From contig NZ_JAGTAS010000058.1 in NCBI RefSeq assembly GCF_025685425.1, forward strand, positions 1 through 64,000: a DNA stretch of 64,000 nt, in the 5' to 3' direction. The translations under genes and the position numbers were made by a program. How positions within the stretch are numbered: position 1 is the first letter of the stretch; every line of letters begins with the position of its first letter. This document shows, in pieces, positions 16,626 to 26,279 of this stretch. The DNA is from Terriglobus albidus (GTDB lineage Bacteria > Acidobacteriota > Terriglobia > Terriglobales > Acidobacteriaceae). A model generated the notes under the pieces. The model ran no database searches. It saw only the letters and a list, made by a program, of their open reading frames with translations, and had not been told where the DNA came from.

Positions 16626-19070
16626 TTAGAACTCCGGCGTTACCGGCAATGCGACTGCATTGACACCTTCGGGGTCGTCCAGCAGCTTGACGAAGAGCAC
16701 GGTTCCGTACGGGCGTGGCACTTCAAGCTGGCTGTCACCGAAACCCGGTGGAACCTCTTTGGCATTGTCGAACTTGCTGGTCGCCGCCACAGATTTCAGC
16801 AAGTACAAACTGCTGCCAACCAGGCGGCAAGCCTTCGTGTCGTCCACCGGGCAACGAATCTCTTTCAGCGTCGGCGTTCTCACCAGCGTCGCCAGCGGCT
16901 GCCAATCTCCCTGAGAACCATCTGCCCCTACAGCGCGGAACTGCAACTTGCCGAAGGCCGAGGCTCCCAGCGCCTTCGATGGATCAAGGTTCGCAATCGC
17001 CGTAGATGCATCCTGCAGCACCAGCGTTCCATCGTCAAAGCTCAGCATCGTCTTCAAGGAGCCATCTTTGGTCGCAACCTCGATCTTCTGGCTGCGAGGA
17101 AAGGCGCCATTCGCCTTCAAAAAGAACGTGAGCTTATCCGAAAGAGGAAGATCGTCCTTATTCGATAACCGAATGGAAGGCGCGCCGCCATTGGGCGCTG
17201 TAATGTGCCGGTTCACCAGTGTGACGGTTGGACGCGCCTCCAGAATTGAGGCTTGAACATCAACCGTCCTTCCATCTCTCAGATGAGCATGCGCTGTCGT
17301 TGTCTCACCCGGCTTGACCTTCAGCGCAGGGGCATCCTTAGGCAGGCTTAGATTCAATATGCTGCCGGGCTCACCGGACGGCGTGAAGGTAGCGCCGTTT
17401 AGCTCTACGGACTGCACTTGATCCAGCGAGCTACCTTCCAATACTCCGGATGTGTCACCGGCGTGCAACTTGAACGAGGTAAGTTTCGCCGCTTCGTTGT
17501 ACGCCTTGGTCTCCACCTCCTGTGGCTGCTGCTCACCGTACTGCTCTACTTCGATACGTAGATCGCCCGGATTCACGTCTTTAAGCATTGCCTTGGCCAC
17601 AAGTTGCTTCGGCTGATCTCCGGGATGAAAGTCCGCATTGATCTTCTTCGGACCGCTGACGATTTGTACTTTCTCAACGCAACCGATACCCGTGGAAGCA
17701 AGCGCGAAGGAGTGTTCGCGCCCGACAATAACGCCATCTTCCGAGACCAGCTTCCAGCCCTTGCCGGGTTCGTCCTGCAGCGGGAGAGTTGGTCCGTCAA
17801 AGGAATCGAAGCCCCACTGCCCATGAACCGTGCCGGTCAGCCCCGCCCCTGGCGATGCGGGTTTGGATACCATTGACGTATCATCCGCCATCATGGAACG
17901 CCTGCCATCCTCTGCCGTGGAGGTCAGCACCAGCCCGCCCTTGGAGGCATCGGCTACCAGTGGAATATCTCTTCCTTCCGGAGTATTTACATGCAGCACC
18001 AGGTCATGCGCGATGCCGGTTGAGAAGACCAGCGGCGCATTCTGCAGGTGCAACACGACCTCCGGCTTGAGCAGGCAGGTCACTTCCTTTGGATTGCCCG
18101 GCTGTAGCGGAGGCAACTTCGTTGGCTGGATGCCTGGCAGGGCAATCACAATCACTGACTTCGGATTGTGAAACGAGGGAGCGGCATTGAGACGGAGATT
18201 GAAGTGATCCGTATCAGGAAACGCTACCGCAGGAATGTACTGGTATTGAGCGGTATGCATGTTCGTCAGCAGCTTGGTCAGATCGACTACCGCGCCGACA
18301 TACGCACTATAAGCGCCACCGCCGAATGGAGCGGTCGAAGCCGCGGCGCCGGCCAGGTCGGCGCCACCATTGTTGGCTAGCTCGGTTACGATGCTGGCGC
18401 CGTGGCCATCATCGAGCAGGGTCTGGTTCCCGCTCTGCGTCAGACAGACGACCTGCTGATCCGCGGGCTGGTTGAAGCAATCGGAGTTGGGCTTGAGAGC
18501 GAGTGTCCGCGCCAACGCCTCTGAGCGGTCCGAGAGCAGCTTGGCATCGTTCGTCGCCGGAATCTGGCGCATCCCAGCCAGGTAACGCTCAATACGGGCC
18601 TGCTCGAAGCCAAGCTCCGTCAGGTCCTGCGAGGCGCGTACAAAGATGCCGGGGCGGCCGCGCACAGCCGACTTCAACGTTCCGAAGTCCCCACCCGTCT
18701 CAGGAGCGAGAAAGAGCAGCGCCTGCTGCGCCTCTTTCGGCACAGTGACGAAGACGCCCTCTTCTTTAACCTTCTTGTTCCAGCTTTCGATCTTGGTGAA
18801 CCAGTCATCTGGCGGCGGGTTGGTGGTTCCCCGCAGAAAGGCCGCAATCAGCAGCAGATGCACCGACTGAGATTCCGGCAGCTCGGGACGTAACCAGAGC
18901 CGGTCCCCAGGCTGCAGGTTCGCAACCTGCGCAATCGGGAGCGTGCGGCTGCCGCGTGTAACACGGATATCGACTTTGGGTCCCGTGAGATCGAAGCGGG
19001 CAGGGTCCGCCTGAACCGCGGTAGCAGCACAGAGTGCGGCAAGAGAGAGGAGTCGAACAAACAGGCTCAT
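16626..19070 (-). CDS. large secreted protein of unknown function
   Basis: An 814-residue protein with a signal peptide (about 1-21, ending AVQA). I recognise no domain. The N-terminal third has an alpha-rich section with YLAGMRQIPATNDAKLL and two cysteines in CFNQPADQQVVC; the middle and C-terminal parts look like repeated beta-sandwich modules, with phrases such as VQSVELNGATFTPSG and the ending LFVKLLDDPEG. No membrane helix follows the leader, so it is probably periplasmic or surface-exposed. It is a single leftward gene isolated by the terminator on its 3' side. Confidence 0.8.
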   Translation of the reverse strand: MSLFVRLLSLAALCAATAVQADPARFDLTGPKVDIRVTRGSRTLPIAQVANLQPGDRLWLRPELPESQSVHLLLIAAFLRGTTNPPPDDWFTKIESWNKKVKEEGVFVTVPKEAQQALLFLAPETGGDFGTLKSAVRGRPGIFVRASQDLTELGFEQARIERYLAGMRQIPATNDAKLLSDRSEALARTLALKPNSDCFNQPADQQVVCLTQSGNQTLLDDGHGASIVTELANNGGADLAGAAASTAPFGGGAYSAYVGAVVDLTKLLTNMHTAQYQYIPAVAFPDTDHFNLRLNAAPSFHNPKSVIVIALPGIQPTKLPPLQPGNPKEVTCLLKPEVVLHLQNAPLVFSTGIAHDLVLHVNTPEGRDIPLVADASKGGLVLTSTAEDGRRSMMADDTSMVSKPASPGAGLTGTVHGQWGFDSFDGPTLPLQDEPGKGWKLVSEDGVIVGREHSFALASTGIGCVEKVQIVSGPKKINADFHPGDQPKQLVAKAMLKDVNPGDLRIEVEQYGEQQPQEVETKAYNEAAKLTSFKLHAGDTSGVLEGSSLDQVQSVELNGATFTPSGEPGSILNLSLPKDAPALKVKPGETTTAHAHLRDGRTVDVQASILEARPTVTLVNRHITAPNGGAPSIRLSNKDDLPLSDKLTFFLKANGAFPRSQKIEVATKDGSLKTMLSFDDGTLVLQDASTAIANLDPSKALGASAFGKLQFRAVGADGSQGDWQPLATLVRTPTLKEIRCPVDDTKACRLVGSSLYLLKSVAATSKFDNAKEVPPGFGDSQLEVPRPYGTVLFVKLLDDPEGVNAVALPVTPEF

Positions 19071-19137
19071 CGTTCTAGGTTAGATCGACCAGACCCTCGG
19101 ATGGTTATCCACATGGAACTTGCACAAAGCAAGTCAG

Positions 19138-19803
19138 TTAGCTTGCTACCGAACCTTTGTGCCGAACGTCGGCGCCCCGTACCCAGAAAATCACGTCTTC
19201 GGCAACATTGGTTGCGTGGTCCCCAACCCGCTCCAGGTTGCGCGAGATGATCAATGCATTCAGGGCCTGCGGTGTCAGTTCTGGCTGACGCTTGATGAGC
19301 GCGCTCAACGCGGTGAAGGCCGCGTCGTTCATCGCATCCACCTCGTCGTCCATCGCGAGCACCGAACGCGCCAGTTCAGCATCGCCTTCGATAAAGGCCT
19401 GCAGAGCCTTGCGGACCATGGCCGAAGCGAGGGATGCGGCACGCGGAATGTCCACCGGCAGGTCGACATTCGAATAAGCCCCCATCTCTCGGACGCGGAC
19501 AGCGATGTTCACGGCCTGGTCACCGACACGCTCCAGATCCGCGTTGATACGAATGACAGAAAGAATGAACCGAAGATCAATGGCCATGGGCTGTTCCATC
19601 GCCAGCAGATCGAGTGCTGCCTGGTCGATCTCGCGCTCAAGCCGATTGATGGCCGGCTCCGACTTGAAAACCAATTCGCAGATCTCCAAATCACGCGTGC
19701 GATATGCCTCGATGGCACGCTGAATCGCCTGCTCAGCCATGCCCGCCATGACCAGCAGCTTTTCTTTTAACTCATCGAGACTCTGATGAAACCGAATACG
19801 CAT
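19138..19803 (-). CDS. phoU: phosphate signalling protein PhoU
   Basis: A 221-residue all-helical protein with the two PhoU repeats and the metal-binding E/D-rich signatures (for example NRLEREIDQAALDLL and DDEVDAMND). PhoU couples the PstSCAB transporter to PhoR so that PhoB is not activated when phosphate is plentiful. It is the last gene of the locus. A 112-base cloverleaf repeat separates it from pstB and ends 2 bases before its ATG. Confidence 0.95.
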   Translation of the reverse strand: MRIRFHQSLDELKEKLLVMAGMAEQAIQRAIEAYRTRDLEICELVFKSEPAINRLEREIDQAALDLLAMEQPMAIDLRFILSVIRINADLERVGDQAVNIAVRVREMGAYSNVDLPVDIPRAASLASAMVRKALQAFIEGDAELARSVLAMDDEVDAMNDAAFTALSALIKRQPELTPQALNALIISRNLERVGDHATNVAEDVIFWVRGADVRHKGSVAS

Positions 19804-19805
19804 TG

Positions 19806-19917
19806 GAGCACTTCTCCTAATACTGTAACTTTGGATAAACCTGCGAATGCCGTTTTCTTCGCGGGAAAACGGCGCAGACAGTCATGCCTCCGTTCTGCAT
19901 CTTTAGGAGAAATGCTC
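19806..19917. repeat. cloverleaf repeat copy F (between pstB and phoU)
   Basis: 112 bases bounded by GAGCACTTCTCCTAA and TTAGGAGAAATGCTC (one mismatch). The core hairpin is GCCGTTTTC-TTCGC-GGGAAAACGGC, in which both arms differ from other copies by matching changes. The first hairpin seen in copies B-E is not recognisable. The right end contains the first base of the pstB stop codon (CTA at 19917-19919 on the plus strand). Confidence 0.75.
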
Positions 19918-20675
19918 TAGCCGAACCTGCCCGTGATGTAATCTTCGGTCCGTTTGTCGCTCGGGTTTGTGAAGATTTTGTGAGTCGAATCGAACTCGAC
20001 AAGATGTCCGCTTAAGAAGAACCCTGTTTTCTCTGCCACACGCGCCGCCTGTTGCATATTGTGGGTCACGATGACGATGGTGTACTCGTCTTTCAGTTGA
20101 AAGATCAAGTCCTCAATCTTCGCGGTCGAGACCGGATCAAGCGCAGACGCGGGTTCATCCATCAGCAACACTTCAGGATCAACGGCAATCGCCCGAGCAA
20201 TACAGAGACGCTGCTGCTGACCGCCGGAGAGCGAGGCTCCGCTTTTGGACTTCAGATGATCCTTCACTTCGTCCCACAGCGCCGCCTGTCGCAGCGAACG
20301 CTCCACGACCTCATCAAGCACGCGTTTATTGCGGAAGCCATTCAGTTTCAGACCGCTGGCAACGTTGTCGTAAATTGACATCGTCGGGAAAGGATTCGGC
20401 CGCTGGAACACCATGCCAATGCGGCGGCGAATCTCAACCGGAGAAGCATCCTTGTAGACATCAACATCGCCGACGCGAACAGTACCTTCTGCTCGAGCGA
20501 CAGGATTGGTCTCATGCATGCGATTCAGGCAGCGCACAAAGGTGGACTTACCGCAGCCGGACGGCCCGATGAGCGCCGTCGCCGAGTTGGCGGGAATCTT
20601 CAGATTGATGCCCTTCAGCGTGTGCGTCTGGCCGTACCACGCATTCAGGTCTTCGACTTCAATACCGACGCCCAC
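19917..20675 (-). CDS. pstB: phosphate ABC transporter ATP-binding protein PstB
   Basis: A 252-residue ATPase of standard length: Walker [10 protein letters not shown] (37-45), signature [14 protein letters not shown], Walker [14 protein letters not shown], and the PstB-type end [14 protein letters not shown]. It powers high-affinity phosphate import through PstC/PstA. A GTG start follows directly after the pstA stop codon. Its TAG stop lies at the edge of cloverleaf repeat F. Confidence 0.97.
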   Translation of the reverse strand: MGVGIEVEDLNAWYGQTHTLKGINLKIPANSATALIGPSGCGKSTFVRCLNRMHETNPVARAEGTVRVGDVDVYKDASPVEIRRRIGMVFQRPNPFPTMSIYDNVASGLKLNGFRNKRVLDEVVERSLRQAALWDEVKDHLKSKSGASLSGGQQQRLCIARAIAVDPEVLLMDEPASALDPVSTAKIEDLIFQLKDEYTIVIVTHNMQQAARVAEKTGFFLSGHLVEFDSTHKIFTNPSDKRTEDYITGRFG

Positions 20676-21545
20676 TCAGTGCCCTCCCTTGAGCATGCCA
20701 CGCCCGGCCACCACCCGGACCAGCGTGACGGAGACCATAATCATCACAATCAGCACCAGAGCCCCGGCCCAGGCCAGACGGTGCCACTCGTCATACGGCG
20801 AGACGGCATAGACAAAGATCTGGAGCGGCAGTGCTGCAATCGGCTCATTCAGGCTGGTGGGCCAGAACTGGTTGCCGAAGGCAGTAAAGAGCAGAGGCGC
20901 CGTCTCGCCGGCAACACGCGCAAACGCAAGCATGCAACCGGTGATGATGCCGGGAGAGGCCGTCTTCAAACTGACCGTGATCACCGTGCGCCACTTGGGG
21001 ATACCTAGACCCAACGCTGCTTCGCGAACCGCATTGGGCACCGTTGCCAGCATCTCTTCGGTAGTACGCGTTACCGTCGGCACCATCATGATGGCCAGCG
21101 CCACGCCCGCGGCAAATGCCGAAAAGTGCTTTTGCGGAACAACAATCAGCGAATACGCCGCGATGCCCATCACGATGGATGGCACGCCATTCAAGACATC
21201 GGCGGTAAAGCGGATCGCATTTGCCAGAGTCTTGCCGCCGCCATACTCATGCAGGTAGATACCTGCACCGATACCAACCGGGATCCCAAGAAGACTGGCC
21301 AAGCCCAGAATGATGCCCGACCCGACGATCGAGTTGGCCATACCGCCTCCGGGCTCTCCTACAGGCCGCGGCAGATGCGTAAAGAACGCGAGGTTAAGTG
21401 AACGTACCCCTTGAAAGAGCAGATACACCAGGATGGCGAACAATGGAGCGATCACCAGCACCGTGCTCAATATCGCCAGAACGGTAAACAGGTGGTTGGC
21501 CGCCTGCCGGCGGCCAACATTCGCACGCGATGGACGAAGAGGCAC
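20676..21545 (-). CDS. pstA: phosphate ABC transporter permease PstA
   Basis: A 289-residue permease with about six helices and the binding-protein-dependent transport signature EAALGLGIPKWRTVITVSLKTASPG. It forms the inner-membrane channel with PstC. A GTG start (MPLRPSRANV) lies one base after the pstC stop codon, so translation is coupled. Confidence 0.95.
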   Translation of the reverse strand: MPLRPSRANVGRRQAANHLFTVLAILSTVLVIAPLFAILVYLLFQGVRSLNLAFFTHLPRPVGEPGGGMANSIVGSGIILGLASLLGIPVGIGAGIYLHEYGGGKTLANAIRFTADVLNGVPSIVMGIAAYSLIVVPQKHFSAFAAGVALAIMMVPTVTRTTEEMLATVPNAVREAALGLGIPKWRTVITVSLKTASPGIITGCMLAFARVAGETAPLLFTAFGNQFWPTSLNEPIAALPLQIFVYAVSPYDEWHRLAWAGALVLIVMIMVSVTLVRVVAGRGMLKGGH

Positions 21546-21546
21546 C

Positions 21547-22542
21547 TTACACCGCCCTCGCAGTGTTGCCGCGCGTCACCATGAAGACGAGCAGGCGGGC
21601 AATGGCATTTACGACAATGGTGACGAGAAAGAGCGCCAGGCCGATCTCAATCAGCGCGCTCAGATAAAGGTCGCCTGTCGCCTCAGTAAACTCATTCGCG
21701 ATAACAGAGGCCAGCGTATAGGCGGGCGCGAAGAGACTTTTTGGAATTGCCGCATGGTTCCCGATCACCATCGTGACCGCCATCGTCTCGCCGAGAGCGC
21801 GGCCAAGTCCAAGGATCACGGCCCCGACAATCCCGATGCGCGCATTGCGCAACACACCGATACGCACCATCTCCCAGCGGGTGGCTCCCAGCGCCAGCAC
21901 ACCTTCACGCTGTGTGTTGGGCACCGCCTTCATGACGTCGCGCGCGATGGAGGAGATGACCGGCAACACCATGATCGCCAGAATGATGCTGGCCGTCAGC
22001 AGACCGATGCCGAAGTTCGGGCCATGAAAAAGACCTGTCCAGCCGAAAAACTTCTTCAGAAACGGGCCGATACTGCGGCGCATGATTGGCACCAGCACGA
22101 AGATGGCCCACAGACCATAGACCACTGAAGGAATCGCAGCCAGGAGCTCCGTAAGAAACGCAATCGGCGTGCGCAGAGCACGGGGGCACATCTCGTTGAT
22201 AAAGATCGCCACCCCGAGCGCCAGCGGCACTGCGATCAAAAGAGCCAGGAAGGCTGAGGCCAGCGTTCCCCATATAAACGGAACCGCACCGAAGCTGCCA
22301 CGCACCGGATCCCAGTCTGAACGCAGAAAGAAACTGAAACCGAACTCATGCAGGCTGAGCCTGGAGCGCAGGATCAGAATTCCCAGGATGAGGGCAACGA
22401 TAGCAAAGATGCTCAACGCACAACCCAACATCAGAGCCGCAAAGGTGCGGTCAGCCACAGCACCACTACCCCGCTGCATCAAAAAGCGGCGTATCTCAGA
22501 GGCAGCCCGTGCCTCCTCCATCTCTGAGTGTTGTGTCGTCAC
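21547..22542 (-). CDS. pstC: phosphate ABC transporter permease PstC
   Basis: A 331-residue permease with about six helices, the PstC-type stretch IPSVVYGLWAIFVLVP and the EGVLALGATRWEMVRIGVLR coupling loop. An 86-base gap separates it from pstS; nothing else is visible in that gap. Confidence 0.95.
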   Translation of the reverse strand: MTTQHSEMEEARAASEIRRFLMQRGSGAVADRTFAALMLGCALSIFAIVALILGILILRSRLSLHEFGFSFFLRSDWDPVRGSFGAVPFIWGTLASAFLALLIAVPLALGVAIFINEMCPRALRTPIAFLTELLAAIPSVVYGLWAIFVLVPIMRRSIGPFLKKFFGWTGLFHGPNFGIGLLTASIILAIMVLPVISSIARDVMKAVPNTQREGVLALGATRWEMVRIGVLRNARIGIVGAVILGLGRALGETMAVTMVIGNHAAIPKSLFAPAYTLASVIANEFTEATGDLYLSALIEIGLALFLVTIVVNAIARLLVFMVTRGNTARAV

Positions 22543-22628
22543 CCGGCTCTTCCCGATCCCCTTCCTAGAGTATCTGGAATATGTGTGAACGCGGAATGAA
22601 CAGCTTGATTAATAAGGCTTTGCGTCTA

Positions 22629-23684
22629 TTACCGGATACTGGCCACAACATTTTTTAAACGCTCTGCTACAGGGCGAGGCAAAGGAGCGTAACCCATAGC
22701 AGCGGCCTCCTGCTCTCCCTCCGCGAGCATCCAGAGCAGGAAGTCATGCAGCTGTCTGCCTTTGGCAGGGTCAGCCGACTGCTGTGGAACGAGCAACCAG
22801 GTAAATGAGCAGATGGGGTAGCTGGCCGTTCCGCCGGCATTCGCCAGGGAAACCCGGAAATCAGCAGGAATCGTATCCGCCTGGGCCTCAGCGGCGGCTG
22901 TAACCGCCGCTGGACTGGCTTTGATCCATTGCCCTGCAGCATTCCGTATCAGGCCGAAGGTCATGTGGTTCTGCAAGGCATAGACAAGTTCCACATAACC
23001 GAAGGCGTAAGGCGCCTCACGCACCATGCCGGCAACGCCCTCATTGCCCTTCTGTCCAATGCCGGCCGGCCACTTCACCGAAGTAGAGTTACCCACCTGC
23101 TGCGCCCAGGCCGGGCTCACCTTGGCAAGATAATCAGTGAAGATGAAGGTCGTGCCGGAGCCATCGGAACGATACACCGGGAGAATCTCTTCATGCGGAA
23201 ACTTCACACCGGGATTATCGGCAATGAGCTTCGGGTCGTCCCAGTAGGTAATCGAACCGAGATATATCCCCGCCAGTACCTCCGGAGAAAACCGCACCTC
23301 CGCGGAGATGCCAGGCAGGTTGTAGACCGGGACTACTGCTCCGAGCACAGTCGGGATATGCAGCAGTGGATGGGACGATTGCTGCAACTGGGCATCGCTC
23401 ATAGGACTATCGGACGCGCCGAAATCGATGATGCCCTGAGAGACCTGCCGGATACCACCTCCGGAGCCGATCGGCTGGTAGTTGATACGTACGCCCGGAT
23501 GCAGCCGGCCGTACTCGGCAAACCACTTTGAGTAGATGGGGTTGGGAAAGCTGGCTCCAGCGCCATTGATCGTCAGCATGCCTGGGTCTGCAGCAGGAGC
23601 ACCCGTCTGCTGCGGCGATTTGCAGCCAGTCAGCAGGGCAAATGTGAGCAGAATGGGTACAGCGGAGCGCACACCCCTCACCAT
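22629..23684 (-). CDS. pstS: periplasmic phosphate-binding lipoprotein PstS
   Basis: A 351-residue protein with a lipobox LLTGC (Cys21) and the phosphate-binding start INGAGASFPNPIYSKWF, followed by SGGGIRQV and DGSGTTFIFTDYL, which line the phosphate site. The ATG at 23684 is chosen because it begins the lipoprotein signal and lies one base after the phoR stop; the longer open frame runs into phoR. It delivers phosphate to PstC/PstA. Confidence 0.95.
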   Translation of the reverse strand: MVRGVRSAVPILLTFALLTGCKSPQQTGAPAADPGMLTINGAGASFPNPIYSKWFAEYGRLHPGVRINYQPIGSGGGIRQVSQGIIDFGASDSPMSDAQLQQSSHPLLHIPTVLGAVVPVYNLPGISAEVRFSPEVLAGIYLGSITYWDDPKLIADNPGVKFPHEEILPVYRSDGSGTTFIFTDYLAKVSPAWAQQVGNSTSVKWPAGIGQKGNEGVAGMVREAPYAFGYVELVYALQNHMTFGLIRNAAGQWIKASPAAVTAAAEAQADTIPADFRVSLANAGGTASYPICSFTWLLVPQQSADPAKGRQLHDFLLWMLAEGEQEAAAMGYAPLPRPVAERLKNVVASIR

Positions 23685-23685
23685 A

Positions 23686-25032
23686 TCAGCCCTGCACCGC
23701 AGGCAGGGTGAACGCAAAGGTGCTTCCCTGGGTGAGGCGGCTCTCCACCCAGATATTTCCGCCATGCTGCATCACGATATGGCGCGCGATGGCGAGCCCG
23801 AGACCGGTACCACCCGTCTCGCGGGAACGGGCTTTGTCTACACGGTAGAAGCGCTCGAAGATGCGCTCATGATGCTCTGAAGCGATGCCCGCGCCCCAGT
23901 CCCGGATGCGGAACTCCGCATAGCCCCCTTTTTGTTCCACAGAGACCTCAATCCGTGCCGGCTCTCCGGTTGTAGCGCGGCCATACTTCGTTGCGTTCTC
24001 GATCAGGTTGGAAAGCACCTGGGTCGTGGCGTCGGCATCCGCCATGACATTGACATCGTCCATGACGCCGAGATCGAGCTTGGCACCGGCATCGCGCACA
24101 ATCCCGCGGACAGAGGCGACAGCGTCACGAACCATTTTTTCGGCGGAGACCACCGCCGGATGGATGGGATTCTCACCGCTCTCGACCCGGGCCAGGACCA
24201 GAAGGTCCTCGGTCAGCCGGGTCATACGAGTGGCGTTTTTCAGAATCGTTTCAAGAAACTCCCTGGACTGAAGAGACAGTGACCGCTCAAAGTCCAGAAG
24301 GGTCTCGACGTAACCAGAGATGGAGGTCAGCGGAGTGCGCAGTTCATGAGAGACATTGGCAATGAACTCACGCTGCGTACGCTCCACCTGTTCGATGCGG
24401 GTAAGGTCGTGTAATACCGCAACAGCGCCGCCACCGGGGATGGGACCCGCGTTGACTTCAAAGATGCGACCTGGCTTGAGTGAGGTAGATCGGCGCTGTG
24501 TCACCAGGCCATCGTCGAGCGCCACCTGAAGGCAGAGCAGCACCTCAGGATCGCGGATAGTATGGACAATCGCCTGTCCGTGGCGGACCGCACCTTCGAG
24601 CTCACGGCGCATGGGTTCATTCGCCCACTGGATGCGCCCTGCCGAATCTACAGCGACGACAAGGTCCTGCATAGAGTCCAGGACGGCTGCGAGTTTGGCC
24701 CGTTCTTCTTCAACCGCTGCAATCTGGGAACGAATCTTCTGCCGAGCAGCGTCAAACGCAGGCCAGAGATCCTGAAAATCCCCCAGATCAGGCCGATTGG
24801 ACTGCTGTTCCGGCGTGGACGCCACAATAGCCAGACGAAGGCTGGAGGCATCTCTTCGCAGCGCACCGCTGATAATTGCGATGGCAACCAAAGAGATGCC
24901 CAGCATAATGGCAGCGAGCGTGACAAAGCGCAGCCACACAGGCGAGCCGGACAAAGCCCAACCAGCGCCAAATGCGGCCAAAGCCGTAACCACGCACAGC
25001 AGCACCGCAATTCCAGTGATGGTCCGCTTCAA
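23686..25032 (-). CDS. phoR: phosphate-regulon sensor histidine kinase PhoR
   Basis: A 448-residue kinase: two membrane helices (about 5-27 and 34-56), a linker, a PAS-like domain (about 112-215), the DHp domain with His229 in NVSHELRTPLTS, and the ATPase domain with GTGLGLAIARHIV near the end. The short periplasmic loop matches PhoR, which reads Pst/PhoU status rather than a ligand. It lies 9 bases downstream of phoB and one base upstream of pstS. Confidence 0.92.
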   Translation of the reverse strand: MKRTITGIAVLLCVVTALAAFGAGWALSGSPVWLRFVTLAAIMLGISLVAIAIISGALRRDASSLRLAIVASTPEQQSNRPDLGDFQDLWPAFDAARQKIRSQIAAVEEERAKLAAVLDSMQDLVVAVDSAGRIQWANEPMRRELEGAVRHGQAIVHTIRDPEVLLCLQVALDDGLVTQRRSTSLKPGRIFEVNAGPIPGGGAVAVLHDLTRIEQVERTQREFIANVSHELRTPLTSISGYVETLLDFERSLSLQSREFLETILKNATRMTRLTEDLLVLARVESGENPIHPAVVSAEKMVRDAVASVRGIVRDAGAKLDLGVMDDVNVMADADATTQVLSNLIENATKYGRATTGEPARIEVSVEQKGGYAEFRIRDWGAGIASEHHERIFERFYRVDKARSRETGGTGLGLAIARHIVMQHGGNIWVESRLTQGSTFAFTLPAVQG

Positions 25033-25041
25033 GGCGTTCCC

Positions 25042-25740
25042 TCAGACGGTCTTCGGCATTTCGAAACGATAACCGGCGCCGCGCATGGTTTTAAGGTAAC
25101 GCGGGTTTTCCGGATCAGCCTCAATCTTCTCGCGAATTCGCCGTACATAGACGTCGACGGAACGCGGGGTGACGAAGCGGGCGTCGCCCCAGACAGCATC
25201 AAGCAACTGGTCGCGGGTGAAGACACGACCTGGGTGGCGGGCCAGATAATCCAGCAGACGAAACTCGGTAGCCGTCGTCGTCTGCAGGTGACCGCCTACC
25301 TTCAACTGCATGGCAGCCTGGTCAATCTCAATATTGTCGAAGCTGACGATGCTTGGCGCGGTAGGACGTTCAAAGCGACGCAATACGGCCTTCACACGAG
25401 CCAGCAGTTCCCGGGTGCCGAAAGGCTTCGTGATGTAGTCATCGGCTCCCAGCTCCAGACCGAGCACACGATCGTTCTCGCTGGCGCGCGCGGTGAGGAA
25501 GATGATGGGAATCGTCGACAGCGCGGGGTTGGAACGCAGACGACGGCAGAGGTCCAGACCGTCACCGCCGGGCACCATGATGTCCAGCAGGAAGAGGGCC
25601 GGAGGTTGCCGCTCAGCGTCAGAGGCTACGTTGGTAGCCGCGTTGAAAGCCCGGACGATGAAGCCCGCAGCCTCCAGATGGTACTGCACCAGCCGCTGGA
25701 TATCGAGATCGTCTTCCAGCAGAAAGATGGTCTGGCTCAC
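25042..25740 (-). CDS. phoB: phosphate-regulon response regulator PhoB
   Basis: A 232-residue OmpR/PhoB-type regulator: receiver with D10/D11, phospho-acceptor D53, T83 and K105, and a C-terminal winged helix ending VRRIREKIEADPENPRYLKTMRGAGYRFE. The GTG at 25740 is chosen because AGGAGA lies 8 bases upstream and the receiver begins there; the longer frame upstream is not conserved-looking. It is the first gene of the phosphate locus. I could not find a clear PhoB box upstream. Confidence 0.93.
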   Translation of the reverse strand: MSQTIFLLEDDLDIQRLVQYHLEAAGFIVRAFNAATNVASDAERQPPALFLLDIMVPGGDGLDLCRRLRSNPALSTIPIIFLTARASENDRVLGLELGADDYITKPFGTRELLARVKAVLRRFERPTAPSIVSFDNIEIDQAAMQLKVGGHLQTTTATEFRLLDYLARHPGRVFTRDQLLDAVWGDARFVTPRSVDVYVRRIREKIEADPENPRYLKTMRGAGYRFEMPKTV

Positions 25741-25897
25741 AGAGCGTTTTTCTCCTGTGTTCGGCCTTAGGCTATCGCAACCGAGGGCCTGGAATGCAAA
25801 AATAGTGTGAATCTGCTCAGCTGATCTGTTGATTCGCAACGGATTTACAAGCCATCTACGAAGGCGATGGTGTAGTGTGGGCACACAGGTCCACTTG

Positions 25898-26269
25898 ATG
25901 CAGAGCTCGCCTTTAATTCTATGCGTCGATGATGAAGCCGTTGGGCTTCGCATTCGAAGCATGCTGCTGGAACGCGCCGGTTACCGTGTGCTGTGCGCTC
26001 CTGACGGCCCCTCCGGTCTATCTCTCCTGGAGGCTTATCCCGTGGATGCTGTGATTCTGGATTACTCGATGCCGGGCATGGATGGAGATGAGGTAGCACG
26101 GCAGATGCGGGCTATACGTCCCGACCTTCCTATTTTGCTACTCTCTGCCTATGTTGGTCTGCCGGCAAACGCAACCGCGAATGTCTCGCTTTATATGACC
26201 AAAGGAGAAGGCGCGCCAGCATTGCTGGCGAATCTGAAGCGCCTGTTCTCGGAACGCAGTCCGCAATAG
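25898..26269 (+). CDS. single-domain response regulator paired with a histidine kinase
   Basis: A 123-residue receiver domain with the acidic pair in LCVDDEA, phospho-acceptor Asp in VILDYSMPGMDG, the conserved Ser in LLLSAY and a Lys near MTKGEG. No output domain. The ATG at 25898 begins the domain. The kinase gene starts 10 bases after its stop, so the two form one unit, divergent from phoB. Confidence 0.85.
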   Translation: MQSSPLILCVDDEAVGLRIRSMLLERAGYRVLCAPDGPSGLSLLEAYPVDAVILDYSMPGMDGDEVARQMRAIRPDLPILLLSAYVGLPANATANVSLYMTKGEGAPALLANLKRLFSERSPQ

Positions 26270-26279
26270 GTGCCGCTCA

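Noticed and set aside
24562-25770. A 402-residue rightward frame across phoR and phoB
   Set aside because: Antisense to two clearly conserved regulators.
25741-25897. PhoB box upstream of phoB
   Set aside because: I searched by eye for CTGTCAT-type direct repeats spaced by 4-5 bases and found no convincing match.
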